Shown here piece after piece: positions 9,812 to 20,504 of a DNA stretch of 64,000 nucleotides; within the stretch, counting starts at the first letter, position 1, and every line of letters begins with the position of its first letter. This DNA comes from Cololabis saira. Lineage: Eukaryota; Chordata; Actinopteri; Beloniformes; Belonidae. The DNA is taken from the NCBI RefSeq assembly GCF_033807715.1, contig NC_084591.1, positions 31,274,590 to 31,338,589 on the forward strand. Reading direction: 5' to 3'. Made by a program: the position numbers and the translations under genes. Under the pieces are notes generated by a model that searched no databases, had not been told where the DNA came from, and saw nothing but the letters and a program-made list of their open reading frames with translations.

Positions 9812-11958
9812 ACCTCCCCGCCCAGCTGGGACAGGAGGTCCGACCGTACTGGGAGCTGCCAAGGCTCCCCGTCCAACAGGCTGAGGAGCGTGGAGAACCA
9901 AATCCTCGAGGGCCACTTGGGCGCCACCAGGAGGACCCTGTGACCCGATAATCTCACCCTGTGAAGCGTGGGCATCACCAGGGGAATCGGAGGGAACGCA
10001 TAAAGGAGGCCTCTCGGCCAAGTGTTGGCGAGAGCGTCCATCCCGAGCGGGGCACTGGTCTCTGCCAAGGAGAACCACAGTGGACAATGAGTCGTACACT
10101 CCGAGGCGAACAGATCCACACGGGCTTCCCCGTATCGATCCCAAATCATTCGCACCACCTGGGGGTGCAACCGCCAGTCCCCCGGGGGCAGCTGCCGGCG
10201 TGAGAGGGAATCCGCCACCACGTTGGCTCTGCCAGGGAGGTGCATTGCCCTCAAGGAGGCCAATTGAGGATGAGCCCACATCCACAACCTCCGGGCCTCG
10301 TTCAGGGACTCCAGCGACCTGGTTCCCCCCTGGTGGTTGACATGAAACACTGTCGAAGTGTTGTCTGTCCGGACGAGGACATGCTTGCCCCTGAGAAAGG
10401 GCAAGAAGTGCCTCAGCGCCAAGTAGACAGTCCGGAGTTCTAGGACATTGATGTGCCGTCCCCGCCACAGAGGGCCCCAAACCCCCTGGACTGACCTCTT
10501 CTGCCATACCGCACCCCAACCCTGAGGTGAGGCATCTGTTGTCACCACCTCTCGCCTCGAAGGGACTGAGCCGAGAGGAACACCGTGCAATAGAAAGGTG
10601 CTGTCCCGCCACCGGTGGAGATGAATAAGGCACTGGTGGGTAACCTTGACCTTGACCCACCTGTGAAGGCGAGGGTCCATCTGGAGGCTGTTGAACCACA
10701 TCTGCAGGGGGCGCAGGTGCAGCAGCCCCAGAGGTGTCACAGCCGAGGCCGCCGACAGCATCCCCAGCAGTCGGAGCCATGCGTGGACGGGCAACCTCAT
10801 CCCGAGGCGGAAGGACCGTAGCAGGTCCTGAATCCGCTGTGCCCGCTCTGCAGTAAGGCGTGCCTGCATTGACACGGAATCGAGGGACAGGCCGATGAAG
10901 GTGGTCTGCTGCGTAGGACGCAACAAGCTCTTCTCCCAATTTACCGACATGCCCAGAGCCTCGATATGTGTGAGGACCCTGGATGTCATCAGCTCCGCCT
11001 CCTGGAGCGAGGGGGCGCATATAAGCCAGTCGTCCAGATATGGGAGAATCTTTACTCCCGACAGGCATAGCGATGTCAAGGCCGCCCTCATGCATCTGGT
11101 GAAGATGCGAGGAGCCAGGGACAGGCCGAAAGGCAGGACGGTGAACTGGTAGGCGTGGCCTTGAAAGGCAAAACTGAGAAACCGTCTGTGGTCTGGGTGT
11201 ATTGGGACGTGAAAGTAGGCGTCCTTGAGGTCTATGGAGGTGAACCACTCCCCTGGAGTGACAGATTGAAGGACGTCGCGTGTACGCAGCATCCGAAATG
11301 GGAGGACCTTCAGGTACTGGTTCAGACCCCGAAGGTCCAGCACAGGCCGAAGAGAAGTGTCTTTCTTCGGAATGAGGAAGTATGTTGAGTAAAACCCACT
11401 GCTCTGTGTATGTGGGTGAACTCTTGTGATGGCCTTTTTGTCCAAGAGTTTGGCTATCTCCTGTGACAAACACAGGGCCCTCCCGCGGTCTCTGACCGAG
11501 GTTTCCCTGACCCCGGAGGGTGGTGGGGGCCGGCGGCGGAACTGCAACCTGTAGCCCTGGGACAGTGTTCTCAAAACCCATACATCTGGAGAATGGGCTG
11601 CCCAATAGGCCAGGTGCTGATGTGAAAACCTGCCCACCGCCGGCCCGAGGCCCTCATAGAGTGCCTCGAGGATTATTTGGGGGTTTGGGGGGACGCTGGT
11701 GTTGCCCCTGCACGCGCTGAGACCGGCGAGGTGGAGGGTGTGCGCCCCTGGGCTGACGCCCACCACCCCCAGCAACCCGGCTGTGCTGCCAGGGCTGCGG
11801 AGGGGGGCTCGGGGGATGTGAGCGGCGCAGGTCTTGTGCGCCCCGTCTCCTGGAGTGCTGAGCTGGGGGTCCCATGCTCGCACTCCGACGACCCCAGGCC
11901 TCTGATGCCTGACCCGACTGCTTCCTGCGCTCCAACGCCTGTTCTGCCTCTGGCCCAA
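9745..11958 (-). CDS. DIRS reverse transcriptase-RNase H, about 737 codons open
   Basis: Copies element RNA to DNA. By residue from the frame start: RT fingers and palm from about 186 (SSGFYSTYFLIPKKD), SIDLKDAYFHVP with catalytic D243, LPFGLSLAP near 275-283, and the catalytic pair in LPYLDDWLI at 309-310. RNase H follows with D475 (TTDASPQGWGA), E507 (NVLELRT), D532 (RTDNTST) and D583 (VADSLSR). A conserved tail near 614-732 (VDLFASE, LYAFPP, WAWPL) is typical of fish DIRS elements and may be the methyltransferase-like region described for DIRS; that is uncertain. The frame opens on a TTG and has no ATG before residue 223, inside the RT. It overlaps gag by about 300 nt in the +1 frame, so expression from gag by frameshifting or a non-AUG start is likely. 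Confidence 0.9.
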   Translation of the reverse strand: MGQRQNRRWSAGSSRVRHQRPGVVGVRAWDPQLSTPGDGAHKTCAAHIPRAPLRSPGSTAGLLGVVGVSPGAHTLHLAGLSACRGNTSVPPNPQIILEALYEGLGPAVGRFSHQHLAYWAAHSPDVWVLRTLSQGYRLQFRRRPPPPSGVRETSVRDRGRALCLSQEIAKLLDKKAITRVHPHTQSSGFYSTYFLIPKKDTSLRPVLDLRGLNQYLKVLPFRMLRTRDVLQSVTPGEWFTSIDLKDAYFHVPIHPDHRRFLSFAFQGHAYQFTVLPFGLSLAPRIFTRCMRAALTSLCLSGVKILPYLDDWLICAPSLQEAELMTSRVLTHIEALGMSVNWEKSLLRPTQQTTFIGLSLDSVSMQARLTAERAQRIQDLLRSFRLGMRLPVHAWLRLLGMLSAASAVTPLGLLHLRPLQMWFNSLQMDPRLHRWVKVKVTHQCLIHLHRWRDSTFLLHGVPLGSVPSRREVVTTDASPQGWGAVWQKRSVQGVWGPLWRGRHINVLELRTVYLALRHFLPFLRGKHVLVRTDNTSTVFHVNHQGGTRSLESLNEARRLWMWAHPQLASLRAMHLPGRANVVADSLSRRQLPPGDWRLHPQVVRMIWDRYGEARVDLFASECTTHCPLWFSLAETSAPLGMDALANTWPRGLLYAFPPIPLVMPTLHRVRLSGHRVLLVAPKWPSRIWFSTLLSLLDGEPWQLPVRSDLLSQLGGEVWHPSPSLLQLWAWPLRGKGHS

Positions 11959-13216
11959 ACAACTGGCCCGGCACTACCGGAAGCTTCCGTAGCGTCTGCC
12001 TGCAATCATCAGACATGGGTGCCTGCGCCAGCCACACCTGACGCCGCGTCACCACCAGGGTGGACATCAGGCGGCCAAGCTCTCTGGTCATCAGCCCGAA
12101 GGCTTGGAGCGCAGCGTCGTTAGTGTCACCCAACTCCCCGCCCTCATGCTCCGACTGCAACATCTGGGACTGGGCGAGGAGGAGCACGGAGAGGGAGTTT
12201 CCAATGCGAGCCATGCGGCCTGCTGCATCATAAGCCGTCGAGAGAAGGCTATCCGTTACCCGGCACTGAGGCCTAGGACAGCGGGCCTTATCTTTGAGCG
12301 CCTCATCTGGTGAAAGGACCAGTGAGGCGATACACGGGTCCACGGGAGGCATGTGAACCAGGCCATGTTGCTCCGCCTGGCGCATGGAGGCCAAAGTCCT
12401 CGCATCCTTGCCATGGTAGGCAAACGCCTTTGGATCTGCCCAGCAGCGCCGCAGCTCCTGCAAAAAAGCAGGCGAGGGCGGGACATCAAAGGGCGGGGCT
12501 ACAGGAGTCCGGCGAAAGAATGGGTTGCTCGCCGGTTGGGCAGCGGGCGCATCATCCAGCCCGACCTTAGCCAGGGCTGCACGTAGTGTTGCCTGCAAAG
12601 GGCAGGGGCCCTCTCCCAGCTCAGTGCTCCCAGAGCTCCTGAGGGATGTCTCCGAGCCAGCCTCTGCCTGTATGCTAGCTGGGTCAACCACCAGACACGG
12701 CAGCTCAGGGGAGGGATACTCGCCAGAGCTAAACACACTGTCACGGCCTTGAAACATGGAGTTTGAAGCCCTGGTAGACATAGCATCGTCTCCACAATCT
12801 GACTCCCAGGGGACCGCCAGAGGTGGGGAGGGCAGAGCCCGCTCCCTCACTAAGGCCTTAAGCTGCTCCAGTTCAGCCCGTAAATCCTCCATCTCACTGC
12901 GTGAGGGAGCATCCTTCGCCTTCTTCTGCGTAGGGCCACTGCGCTCGTCATGGGGCCCCGCTCTGCGCTTGTCCCGGTGCTTTTTGCGGGAACCTGCACT
13001 GACATGAGCGGGCCCAGAGGGTGGGAGGTCGCTCCTAAAGAGGAGGCCTTCCACCTGACGCAGCCGGTCCTCTCTCACCGAGAGCGGCAAAATGCTGCAG
13101 TTGATGCAGGGGTCAGACAGGGCCTCCCTCAGGTGCCCCACCCCCAGACACTGGGGGCACAATTCATGGCCATCCTCTACCAACAGTAGAGTGCCACATG
13201 ATGTACAAGCCATCAT
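11654..13216 (-). CDS. DIRS Gag-like protein, 520 aa
   Basis: First gene of the element, placed where DIRS elements encode their nucleic-acid-packaging protein. The start is the first of two adjacent ATGs (13214-13216); the frame runs four codons further up only through a TTG. The N-terminus has repeated C-x2-C pairs (CTSC, CPQC, CINC), suggesting a zinc-binding module. A basic stretch with KKHRDKRRAG follows, then a Glu-rich helix (MEDLRAELEQLKAL). The C-terminal third is rich in Arg, Gly, Pro and Gln (RRRGAQDLRR, PPRRSQRVQG), as expected for RNA binding. It shares its reading frame with the recombinase far downstream and is in a different frame from RT. Sequence similarity of DIRS Gag proteins is low, so the name rests on position and composition. 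Confidence 0.8.
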   Translation of the reverse strand: MMACTSCGTLLLVEDGHELCPQCLGVGHLREALSDPCINCSILPLSVREDRLRQVEGLLFRSDLPPSGPAHVSAGSRKKHRDKRRAGPHDERSGPTQKKAKDAPSRSEMEDLRAELEQLKALVRERALPSPPLAVPWESDCGDDAMSTRASNSMFQGRDSVFSSGEYPSPELPCLVVDPASIQAEAGSETSLRSSGSTELGEGPCPLQATLRAALAKVGLDDAPAAQPASNPFFRRTPVAPPFDVPPSPAFLQELRRCWADPKAFAYHGKDARTLASMRQAEQHGLVHMPPVDPCIASLVLSPDEALKDKARCPRPQCRVTDSLLSTAYDAAGRMARIGNSLSVLLLAQSQMLQSEHEGGELGDTNDAALQAFGLMTRELGRLMSTLVVTRRQVWLAQAPMSDDCRQTLRKLPVVPGQLFGPEAEQALERRKQSGQASEAWGRRSASMGPPAQHSRRRGAQDLRRSHPPSPPPQPWQHSRVAGGGGRQPRGAHPPPRRSQRVQGQHQRPPKPPNNPRGTL

Positions 13217-13387
13217 CGCTTCCTCCAAAAAATAAAAGGGTCAAGTTAGGAAATCTGGGCGAGAACCGAGACTCGATCAGAACATCTAACAGACTCCTCA
13301 CACCACTGTTCTTAATCCAAACAATTCAGTGTGGAGCCAGGCAATCCAAGCGAGAACTGTGGCCGCCACAGAACGCGTCCGGAACCT

Positions 13388-13395
<8 letters not shown>

Positions 13396-13419
<24 letters not shown>

Positions 13420-13474
13420 AATATATATATATTTTAAAATTTATATATATATATATATATATTTTTTTTTTAAA
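13396..13474. repeat. Poly-T and (TA)n low-complexity run in the DIRS leader
   Basis: About 20 T residues, then TA dinucleotide runs, then T again, lying between the upstream inverted repeat and gag. Such runs vary quickly between copies. Confidence 0.8.
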
Positions 13475-13852
13475 GCTTAAGTAAAAAATACTCACCAAGC
13501 CAGGCTAGGAACCAACAGACGAGAGCAGTGGGCGGACCACTGACCGCGGCTGGGACATCTAGCATGTGGAGGAATCAGCTCAGCACAAACAATTCAAGAC
13601 CGTTTGTGTGGCTGGGGAGCGAGCCAGCCCGACACACGGGCGCTCGGATCCTCCCGATGGAGAAAGGGAGAGGTAAGATGGCTTGACAGCCACAGCCTTA
13701 GAGGGCACAACGTGCGCTCCGACCAAGAGTCACAGGCAGGCTGTCAAACACCACCAACCAGAGTTGAGCTTACCTCCCCGAACCTGCAGAAAATATAGAT
13801 CCGAAACACGGATCTACGGAGCGATTAACCAGCGATGTACGTCAGGTTAACA

Positions 13853-14007
13853 GCGAGAAGATTCAAGAGGCCGGATGTAGTCTACCGGGCGGTATTTATA
13901 GACGCACAGGTAGCCTACACGTCACTCACGTGACACTGTTGTTATTAAATCTCGACCTGCGCGGAGCGCGAGGAGACATATCCACTCTGTTTACTGCCAC
14001 TGGCAGT
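13853..14007 (-). repeat. DIRS inverted terminal repeat, high-coordinate (promoter) end
   Basis: Reverse complement of 8397-8552. On the minus strand it reads into gag. It contains TATAAATA (plus-strand 13893-13900) about 680 bp upstream of the gag ATG, a good candidate for the element's promoter. The outer extension 14008-14028 ends cagaac. Confidence 0.88.
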
Positions 14008-14094
14008 CTGGAAGGAATGAAACAGAACCACACACACTTCTCCCTGCTGATCCCAGCTCTCTTCGGGTACATGGCAGGGGAACCCACTGGACAA

Positions 14095-14290
14095 GTTTCA
14101 CTCATTCACAGGCCCATAAACAGACGCACAAACATACACACTTACACTCACTCTTATGGGCAGTTTAAAATAATCATTTAGTCTAACAGTCATGTTTTTG
14201 GACTGTGGGAGGTCACCGAGATACCCAGAGAACGCCAAAGGAAAAATATGCAAACTCCAGACAAAAAGACCCAAACTGAGATCCATATCA
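14095..14290 (+). repeat. Fish interspersed repeat ('ggactgtgggagg' family)
   Basis: Recognised by its conserved phrases: 'cttatgggcagttt', 'catgtttttggactgtgggagg' in part, 'cccagagaacgcc' and 'atgcaaactccagac'. A second copy lies in reverse at 33350-33590. Pieces of the same family's other end, closing in atggatgg, are at 34465-34606 and 49905-50035. Confidence 0.6.
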
Positions 14291-15435
14291 GGAACCTTCT
14301 AGCTGTGAGGGAACAATTATACCCACCACTGGCTTATTGGTGAAGATCTCCAGCATCGTTCTTTTAAATCCTCTGCAGGTCTGTACTTTCAGAAACATCA
14401 GGAGCTGAACATCTGGTGACATTAATCCTGATCACATCTCCTTTTTCAACTGAGAACAACCAAGGGGGTTAAAATATTCTTGACTAGGCTTAGGAAACAC
14501 AAAGAACACAGAGCAGAGAGTTCTGAGTCCCACTGACATACTTTAAAAGTCCTGCTGAGCGCAATTGAAAAATAGCACAGTTCGAGTTCACCAGAATCAA
14601 TGAAATGATTAAAATAATTTCATGACCATGGGACTGAATTGTTAATATTAACACTACCTAGCAAAACAAGCATATATCTAAATTAACTTCAACTTCCACA
14701 GCTGCAGTTTTTACCAGCAGAAATAATGAAGAACGTATATAACCTGAAATAAATAACTCATTAGCTTTAGAAATGTTTAGTCTTCTTTATCACCACCAGA
14801 AGCTTGATGCATGCAATGCATGATGTGAGCTCAGGGGATAACTGCAGGTTTAAGGGCTACCATGATGACACGTTGCTTGGGTAACCTGCTCCTGTGCAGG
14901 TAAAGATTAAGATAAGAAAACAGAAGAAATAAATGCACTAATGATCAGCCATTTCCCTTGGAAAATAGTCTCATCATCCAAACACACAGACAGTGAAAAG
15001 CCCCCTTTATTCTATACTGTCTCTCAAAGTCAATGACTGTTGATTAATTGTTTGGCTTGCCCTGGTTAGCATCTTCATGAGATAAATCTGAATAGAGGTA
15101 AAAAACGTTTAAATTATATGTCATTTACTTGTAATTTGAATAAAGGCTTTCACTTGGTAGCATATTTGTACTTGAAATTGTTTTCATTTAGCTTGCTTCC
15201 TGATACTAGATTTATTTACATCAGACTACAGTTCAGAGTTAATGTTTATATTACGTTTTTTTACATAACATTCAATTGTATTTAACAGAAGCTAAAACAC
15301 TAAAGCAGATGCTAAAATGCTTCAAACCAATTTAGAAAAACAGGAACATATGCAAGCCAGACATTAGAGAGAGACAGTATGGCAAAATTACAATTTCTAA
15401 AAGAAAAAATAATGCAGTTAAAGTTTGAGTGAAAA
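14291..15435. other. No gene or recognised repeat seen
   Basis: AT-rich DNA with scattered stops in all frames. I see no exon-like open frame, strong tandem repeat or clear transposon terminus. Confidence 0.45.
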
Positions 15436-15439
15436 AGCA

Positions 15440-16070
15440 AAATCAAAACTGCAGCTAGAGAATCGCCTTAAAAAGAGTACTACAAAAGATGAAGATGGAA
15501 GAAATGTGTCTTCAAGAGCTTCTTGAAGATAAAGAGGGATGCACTGCTCTGATTGCAATTGTCAGGTTGTCCCACCAGTGTTGAACAGACTGTGAGAGCA
15601 TCTGTGCTGAGAACAGCTTGCATAGAAGGATGGCACCGTCAGACGGTGTTCCTACAACTGTGCAGCAAGCAGCTTGGAGTGCAACTCTGTATGACCGACT
15701 TGAGGTTGGTGTTAGCAGATCCAGATATAACTCTGTGTGACAGCAGAAGTGTTTTGAATTTGATTCCAGCTTCTACTGGTAGCCACTGTTAGCTAATGAA
15801 CAACAGACTGACTTGAGTGCTTTTAGAGTAATTGAAAACCAGATGTGCCACCACAGTTTGGAACATCTGCTAAGGGTTCACATCACAAGCTGGAAGACCA
15901 GCTAGAAACACATAGCAGTAATTAAGGCGGGAGATAAGCATGGCCTGCACCAGTACTTAGGTGGAATAGTTAGTATTGCGTGATTTTCTTTATGGTGTAC
16001 AATGGCAGGAAAGGGTGATACATGTTGTGGGTGATGTTGATTTCGCTTTCCAGAGACACAGAACATGACC
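15440..16070 (+). repeat. Decayed interspersed repeat (LINE-like antisense text)
   Basis: Phrases such as 'tgtcttcaagagcttcttga', 'gctactggtagcca' in diverged form (ctactggtagccact), 'aaaaccagatgtgcc', 'ggaagaccagct' and 'gcatggcctgcacca' form the familiar series of a common fish repeat. The copy is diverged and has no useful open frame. Named by recollection of its wording, not a search. Confidence 0.4.
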
Positions 16071-16074
16071 CCCG

Positions 16075-16785
16075 AGCAATTATTACATAAACGTAGCATG
16101 TAGCAGTTCTTGCATTAGAAATGATTAGCAAATGAGTATGCCCACTAGAAACCAGAACAAAAGAGACTGTTATTAGGGGGGCATGTTGTGGATAATACTT
16201 CTCTGATTATGTCCCAACATTTTGGATAGCATGCTGGAATAAAATCCAGTTTTGAGGAGAGGTAGCACTACCTCCCACTGAACTTGTCCTCAGATTAGGA
16301 CTACATTGCAAGTATGCTGGATCATGCTTTCCTGATGAACTTGAAACTCACAAGAACTGGCTAAAATAAATGGTCAATAAGGTACGATATTGCAGCTTTA
16401 GTCTACTTTAGCTGTTATCAGGGCTACAGGACCTGATGGCCTCCACTGTGGTGATCCCACTTCTGAAGAGGCAACCAGTGACGTGTACGTTCTGGTTCTC
16501 TGGCTTTTTAACACGGTATAAGAATGATAATTGTTTTGTATTTTTTTAACTAGGAAAGTATAAATGCCTCTTGGGGCTTGAGAAGCCACTCATGAGAGGA
16601 GATCAGCAAATGGAGGATGAGGGCTTTAGATGGGTTCCAGTCTCATGGATTGTCTGGAGTTGTTGGACACAAAAGGGGGAGTAAGCACTCTCTGTTACAC
16701 ACACTGGAACACAACCTGAATATCTGGAGCAGTATGTACCTGCACTTACTGGGTGTTCTGAATCACAATGTGGACATTCTGATAA
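16075..16785. other. No gene seen
   Basis: Unassigned sequence with no convincing exon, terminus or tandem repeat. Confidence 0.4.
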
Positions 16786-16786
16786 T

Positions 16787-17100
16787 AATAATAACAACTT
16801 AATAGGCATTTATATAGCGCCTTTCAAGGAACCCAAGGTCGCTTTACAACGGTCATACATTATTCATTCACTCCATTCATACTTGATGATGTTAAACTAA
16901 ATGGGCAGGCTGACAGAAAAATGGCAGCAAATCCGTGCCAACAGCTTCTCCAACCACTGCCGGAACATTCATACACCAGCCCCTCACTGGAGGCAAGGAG
17001 TGTCTTGCCCAAGGACACAATAACAGATGACTGGGGGGGAGCAGGGTTCAATCCTTGGATCATTGTATGACCCGCTCTACCACCTGAGCCACAGCCCCAA
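16787..17100 (+). repeat. Interspersed repeat with 'tatatagcgcctttcaagg' start
   Basis: The run begins 'ggcatttatatagcgccttt', continues 'cattcactccattcatactt' and 'gtgtcttgcccaaggacaca', and ends 'ccgctctaccacctgagcc'. This series is a very common fish repeat, here about 310 bp with an (aat)n-like tract at its left edge (16780-16795). Confidence 0.6.
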
Positions 17101-17125
17101 GGCCCTAAACTCAGGACCAAAATAG

Positions 17126-19183
17126 TTACCATATTTTGTAGACACATTAGGTGCCCCGTATTATAAAGCGCAATATCAGGTTTATTTTCATACATAAGGC
17201 GCATCGGGTTATGAGGAGCATGATAAAACATATATAAAGCAAAACAAAACTGTCTGGTAAGTTGAACTTTATTCTAAAAACCTAACATTGGCTTGACGTC
17301 TAATTATAGTAAGGTAACATTGACGAGATGTTGGATGATGGTTGCTTACCACCAGACCATTATGGAGCTAGAACAGTCTCATAATTCACAAATGCACAGG
17401 ACAAGTTTTACAAATGCACGGACCGATTTGCAAATACACACACCGTTTCACACGTGCACAGGACAAGTTTTACAAATGCACAGACCGATTTGCAAATACA
17501 CACACAGTTTCACACGTGCACAGAACAATTCACACGTGCGTAGGACAAGATACACAAATGTATTTTTGATGCACACACAAATATAACCTGATTTACACAT
17601 GTTTTTTTGTCTGTGAGCTACGCTGGATTTGTGTGTGAGTTTTGAGACTCTCCTGACGTGACAAGATCCACACGTAGGTTTTTTTTAACACGGAAGGATC
17701 TGCAACCAATCAGATTAAAGGGGCGGATACACCTGCTGTTTGAGCTGCGTTAGCGCTGGTTCGTCGGGCTGATCAACCAGAGCCGTCAGGAGACTGCACT
17801 CCAAGTCCTGCCGATGCAGCAGCTGATGAGAAACAGCGGAGATATTTATGTATTTGAACTACAGGTGTCTTTCAGGAGAACAAGCCTGTTGACGGGGGTG
17901 AATATTGCTGCAGTCTCGTTCTGGCTCTGGCCGTGGGTGGCGCTGGTCCCGGTCAGAAACACCAGCTGACCAGGGACCAGACACGGAGGTCAGAAACAAG
18001 CAGCTGTTATCCTCACATTCATGATGTGACATCGCCACCACACAGAGACAAACGTGTGTCAAAACAGCGGTGGCAGATCAACACATTCCCGGTGCAGATA
18101 GAGTCATGCATGGGAAGATGCAGCCGTGATGATGCTGGTCGGGGTTTAGTCCACCGATCATCAAACATCTGAGCTGATACAGAGGTTCTTCGGTTATCAG
18201 TCGACTGATACCGACGTTACTCCAGATATTTGGGTAAATTAATCTCCTGACATGCGCGTGCTGCTCCACCTGCGCTGCAGCTCGTCCCCGTCAGGCAGCG
18301 CAGCAGCTCTCTGCTGTCTGTCTGGTTCTGAGATGAATCAGCGGGACAGTAATACTTCGTGAAACCAAACGGAGCAAATATATAAAAATCTCCGCTGTTT
18401 TTCATCATCAGTTGCTGCATCGGCAGGACTTGGAGTGCAGTCTCCTGACGGCTCTGGTTGATCAGCCCGACAAACCAGCGCTAACGCAGCTCAAACAGCA
18501 GGTGTATCCGCCCCTTTAATCTGATTGGTTGCAGATCCTTCCGTGTTAAAAAAAACCTACGTGTGGATCTTGTCACGTCAGGAGAGTCTCAAAACTCACA
18601 CACAAATCCAGCGCAGCTCACAGACAAAAAAACATGTGTAAATCAGGTTATATTTGTGTGTGCATCAAAAATACATTTGTGTATCTTGTCCTACGCACGT
18701 GTGAATTGTTCTGTGCACGTGTGAAACTGTGTGTGTATTTGCAAATCGGTCTGTGCATTTGTAAAACTTGTCCTGTGCACGTGTGAAACGGTGTGTGTAT
18801 TTGCAAATCGGTCCGTGCATTTGTAAAACTTGTCCTGTGCATTTGTGAATTATGAGACTGTTCTAGCTCCATAGACCATAATTAGTTATCTAACGTTGTC
18901 TGACGTTGCAACCTGTATCTAACCAAGGACCGACTTTAATGTATCAGCTGAATGGTCCGACAATAGATCAAGCGGAGCGGATTCGTTGCTTACCAAAGTT
19001 GCATTAAAACATTTTGACAGATTTTTGAGCTCAGTGTACTGCACAAAATTGGTTTGAGGTTCGAGGTCAGGAAGCACAACAAAATGCATACATAACATAA
19101 GGCGCCCCACATTATAGGGCACACTGCCGATTTTTGAAAAAAAAAAAGTAAGGCTTTTAAGTTATAGTGCAGAAAATACAGTA
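17126..19183. mobile_element. TIR DNA-transposon remnant, split by a foldback element
   Basis: The left end starts TACCATATTTTGTAGAC; the right end, read in reverse, starts TACTGTATTTTCTGCAC. Both continue with 'aaggcgc' and 'ggcgcccc' words, the style of fish elements ending in 'taccgtattttc...aaggcgc'. A similar but better preserved terminus bounds the element at 37384-38945. The interior is taken up by the 1.5-kb foldback at 17361-18873. No transposase is visible. Confidence 0.55.
17361..18873. mobile_element. 1.5-kb foldback element with long inverted arms
   Basis: Arms of about 490 bp (17361-17852 and 18385-18873) are near-perfect reverse complements, from tatggagctag to ctagctccata, with a central 530-bp loop. 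The same 6 bp, gaccat, stand outside each end, a likely target duplication. Each arm carries an internal tandem of 'acaaatgcac...gacaagtttt' words. There is no coding capacity. High arm identity suggests a young insertion or conversion between arms. Confidence 0.8.
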
Positions 19184-19189
19184 CACTCA

Positions 19190-20500
19190 AAAGTGGTAAC
19201 CCACATCTGGTTAAGGTTCTGTCAGGTGACCGTTGATGGTTACATGTCTGTGGAGAATGTTCAATGTCCTCTGTTCTTATGCCTGCAACATCAAGCAACC
19301 CCAGTAGGAGTAGATATGCTCAACAACTCTCTTCTATGCCTGTCCTCCAGTGGCTCTAATCCCTCAAAATCTCAGTCATATTACCAGACCATATGATCAT
19401 TTCAATGATCATCTGCAGCATTTTTCTTCTGTTGACTATTTTCAGAACATTGGTTGCAACAGTTGCAATATTTAAATTTTTCCAAAACTAAAGATGTTTC
19501 CATCCATCTTCTATTTTTCTTGCGGGACAAGAAAGAAGAAGTCTTGCGAGACTATGTTTCAGGAGAATTACGTTCAATTGCAAAACACCACGCAATGGAA
19601 CTGCCACCCACTGATATGTGCCCAAGCATTGTTTCCTATAAGCAAAACTGGCCAAACTGGCTTTCAGTGCCCTGGGGGGATTTATCCCATCATTTTTGCA
19701 GGACCTTATTATAAATGGCAACACTTCCTAAGCCATTACGGTATGTTTGACAGCTATTTCAGCTTTCCATTTTCGCTTTGGGGGGAAGGGTGAAGAGGGT
19801 GTTATTTTATGAAGGGTGTGCATCATAAGTTTATTAGTTTAAGGCTACTGGCTCCATCATGGGACCTTCGCACTGTTCGGAACACTTCATCTTGCCTGCT
19901 TTTTGAACTTTTGGAGAAAGTCGAGTTGAAACTGTTATCTTGAAATTCATTATTATTACTTACTTTATCTTCAAGTAAGTGAATTGGTGAGATAGAAAGT
20001 AATGAGATATACATGTACTGTTTGTACATCAGTGAGGCATTCAGTTTTCTGAATTTTAACAATGCAGTTGTAGGCTGTTGACTCCTGTTCTTATATAAAG
20101 TATGGTGTAACATTTTCTTTTTCATAAAAAGAATGCTTCAGTCTGAGCAAAGAAAAAAAAGATTCTGTACTTTAAAACAAAAAGTAAATTGCTCTCTCAC
20201 AAATTTCTGGTTATGCTCAACTCTGTGAGCACACACACTCAACATGGCACAGCATTACGACTGTCCCAAGTCATAAGTGTCATAAGTCCTTTATTGTGTT
20301 CAACACTAAAGGAAAAATCCATATGACCACATTGTAAAACCTGCATATGAAAAATGAAGCATGTGTAGAACAAATATCTCGGAAGTACACTACTTAGTGC
20401 AAATTTTGATTTATTACAAAAAAGTCCTCCTGGGTCTGAAAAAAACACATTCCAGGTGTTCTCTTTGACATGATAATGATTTCAGCCCGGTAACAAGGCA
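19190..20500. other. No gene seen
   Basis: Unassigned DNA. Open frames at 19454-19793 overlap each other on different strands and show no domain. No repeat terminus was recognised. Confidence 0.4.
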
Positions 20501-20504
20501 AAGC

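Larger units (their letters stand above)
8355..14028 (-). mobile_element. Complete DIRS-type tyrosine-recombinase retrotransposon
   Basis: This 5,674-bp element has no LTRs and no target duplication. It has inverted terminal repeats (8397-8552 and 13853-14007), each with a unique outer extension, plus an internal complementary region at 8582-8676 that joins the two outer ends. On the minus strand it carries gag, an RT-RNase H frame and a tyrosine recombinase, in DIRS order. DIRS elements replicate through RNA to a circular DNA, which is inserted by the recombinase. All three frames are long and open. The exactness of the complementary region suggests a recent insertion. Confidence 0.93.

Noticed and set aside
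9812..11605. N-terminal two thirds of the long 963-codon minus-strand frame upstream of the DIRS recombinase
   Set aside because: It overlaps the RT-RNase H frame, starts at a TTG, has no domain of its own and a proline/glycine-rich composition typical of a shifted frame of a GC-rich gene. Only the last 365 codons are kept.
8675..13189. Many plus-strand frames of 60-148 codons opposite the DIRS genes
   Set aside because: They are antisense shadows of GC-rich coding sequence with no recognisable domain.
17293..17586. 97-codon frame with repeated CTGQVLQMHRP-like text, mirrored at 18648-18872
   Set aside because: Produced by the inverted arms and short tandem words of the foldback element.
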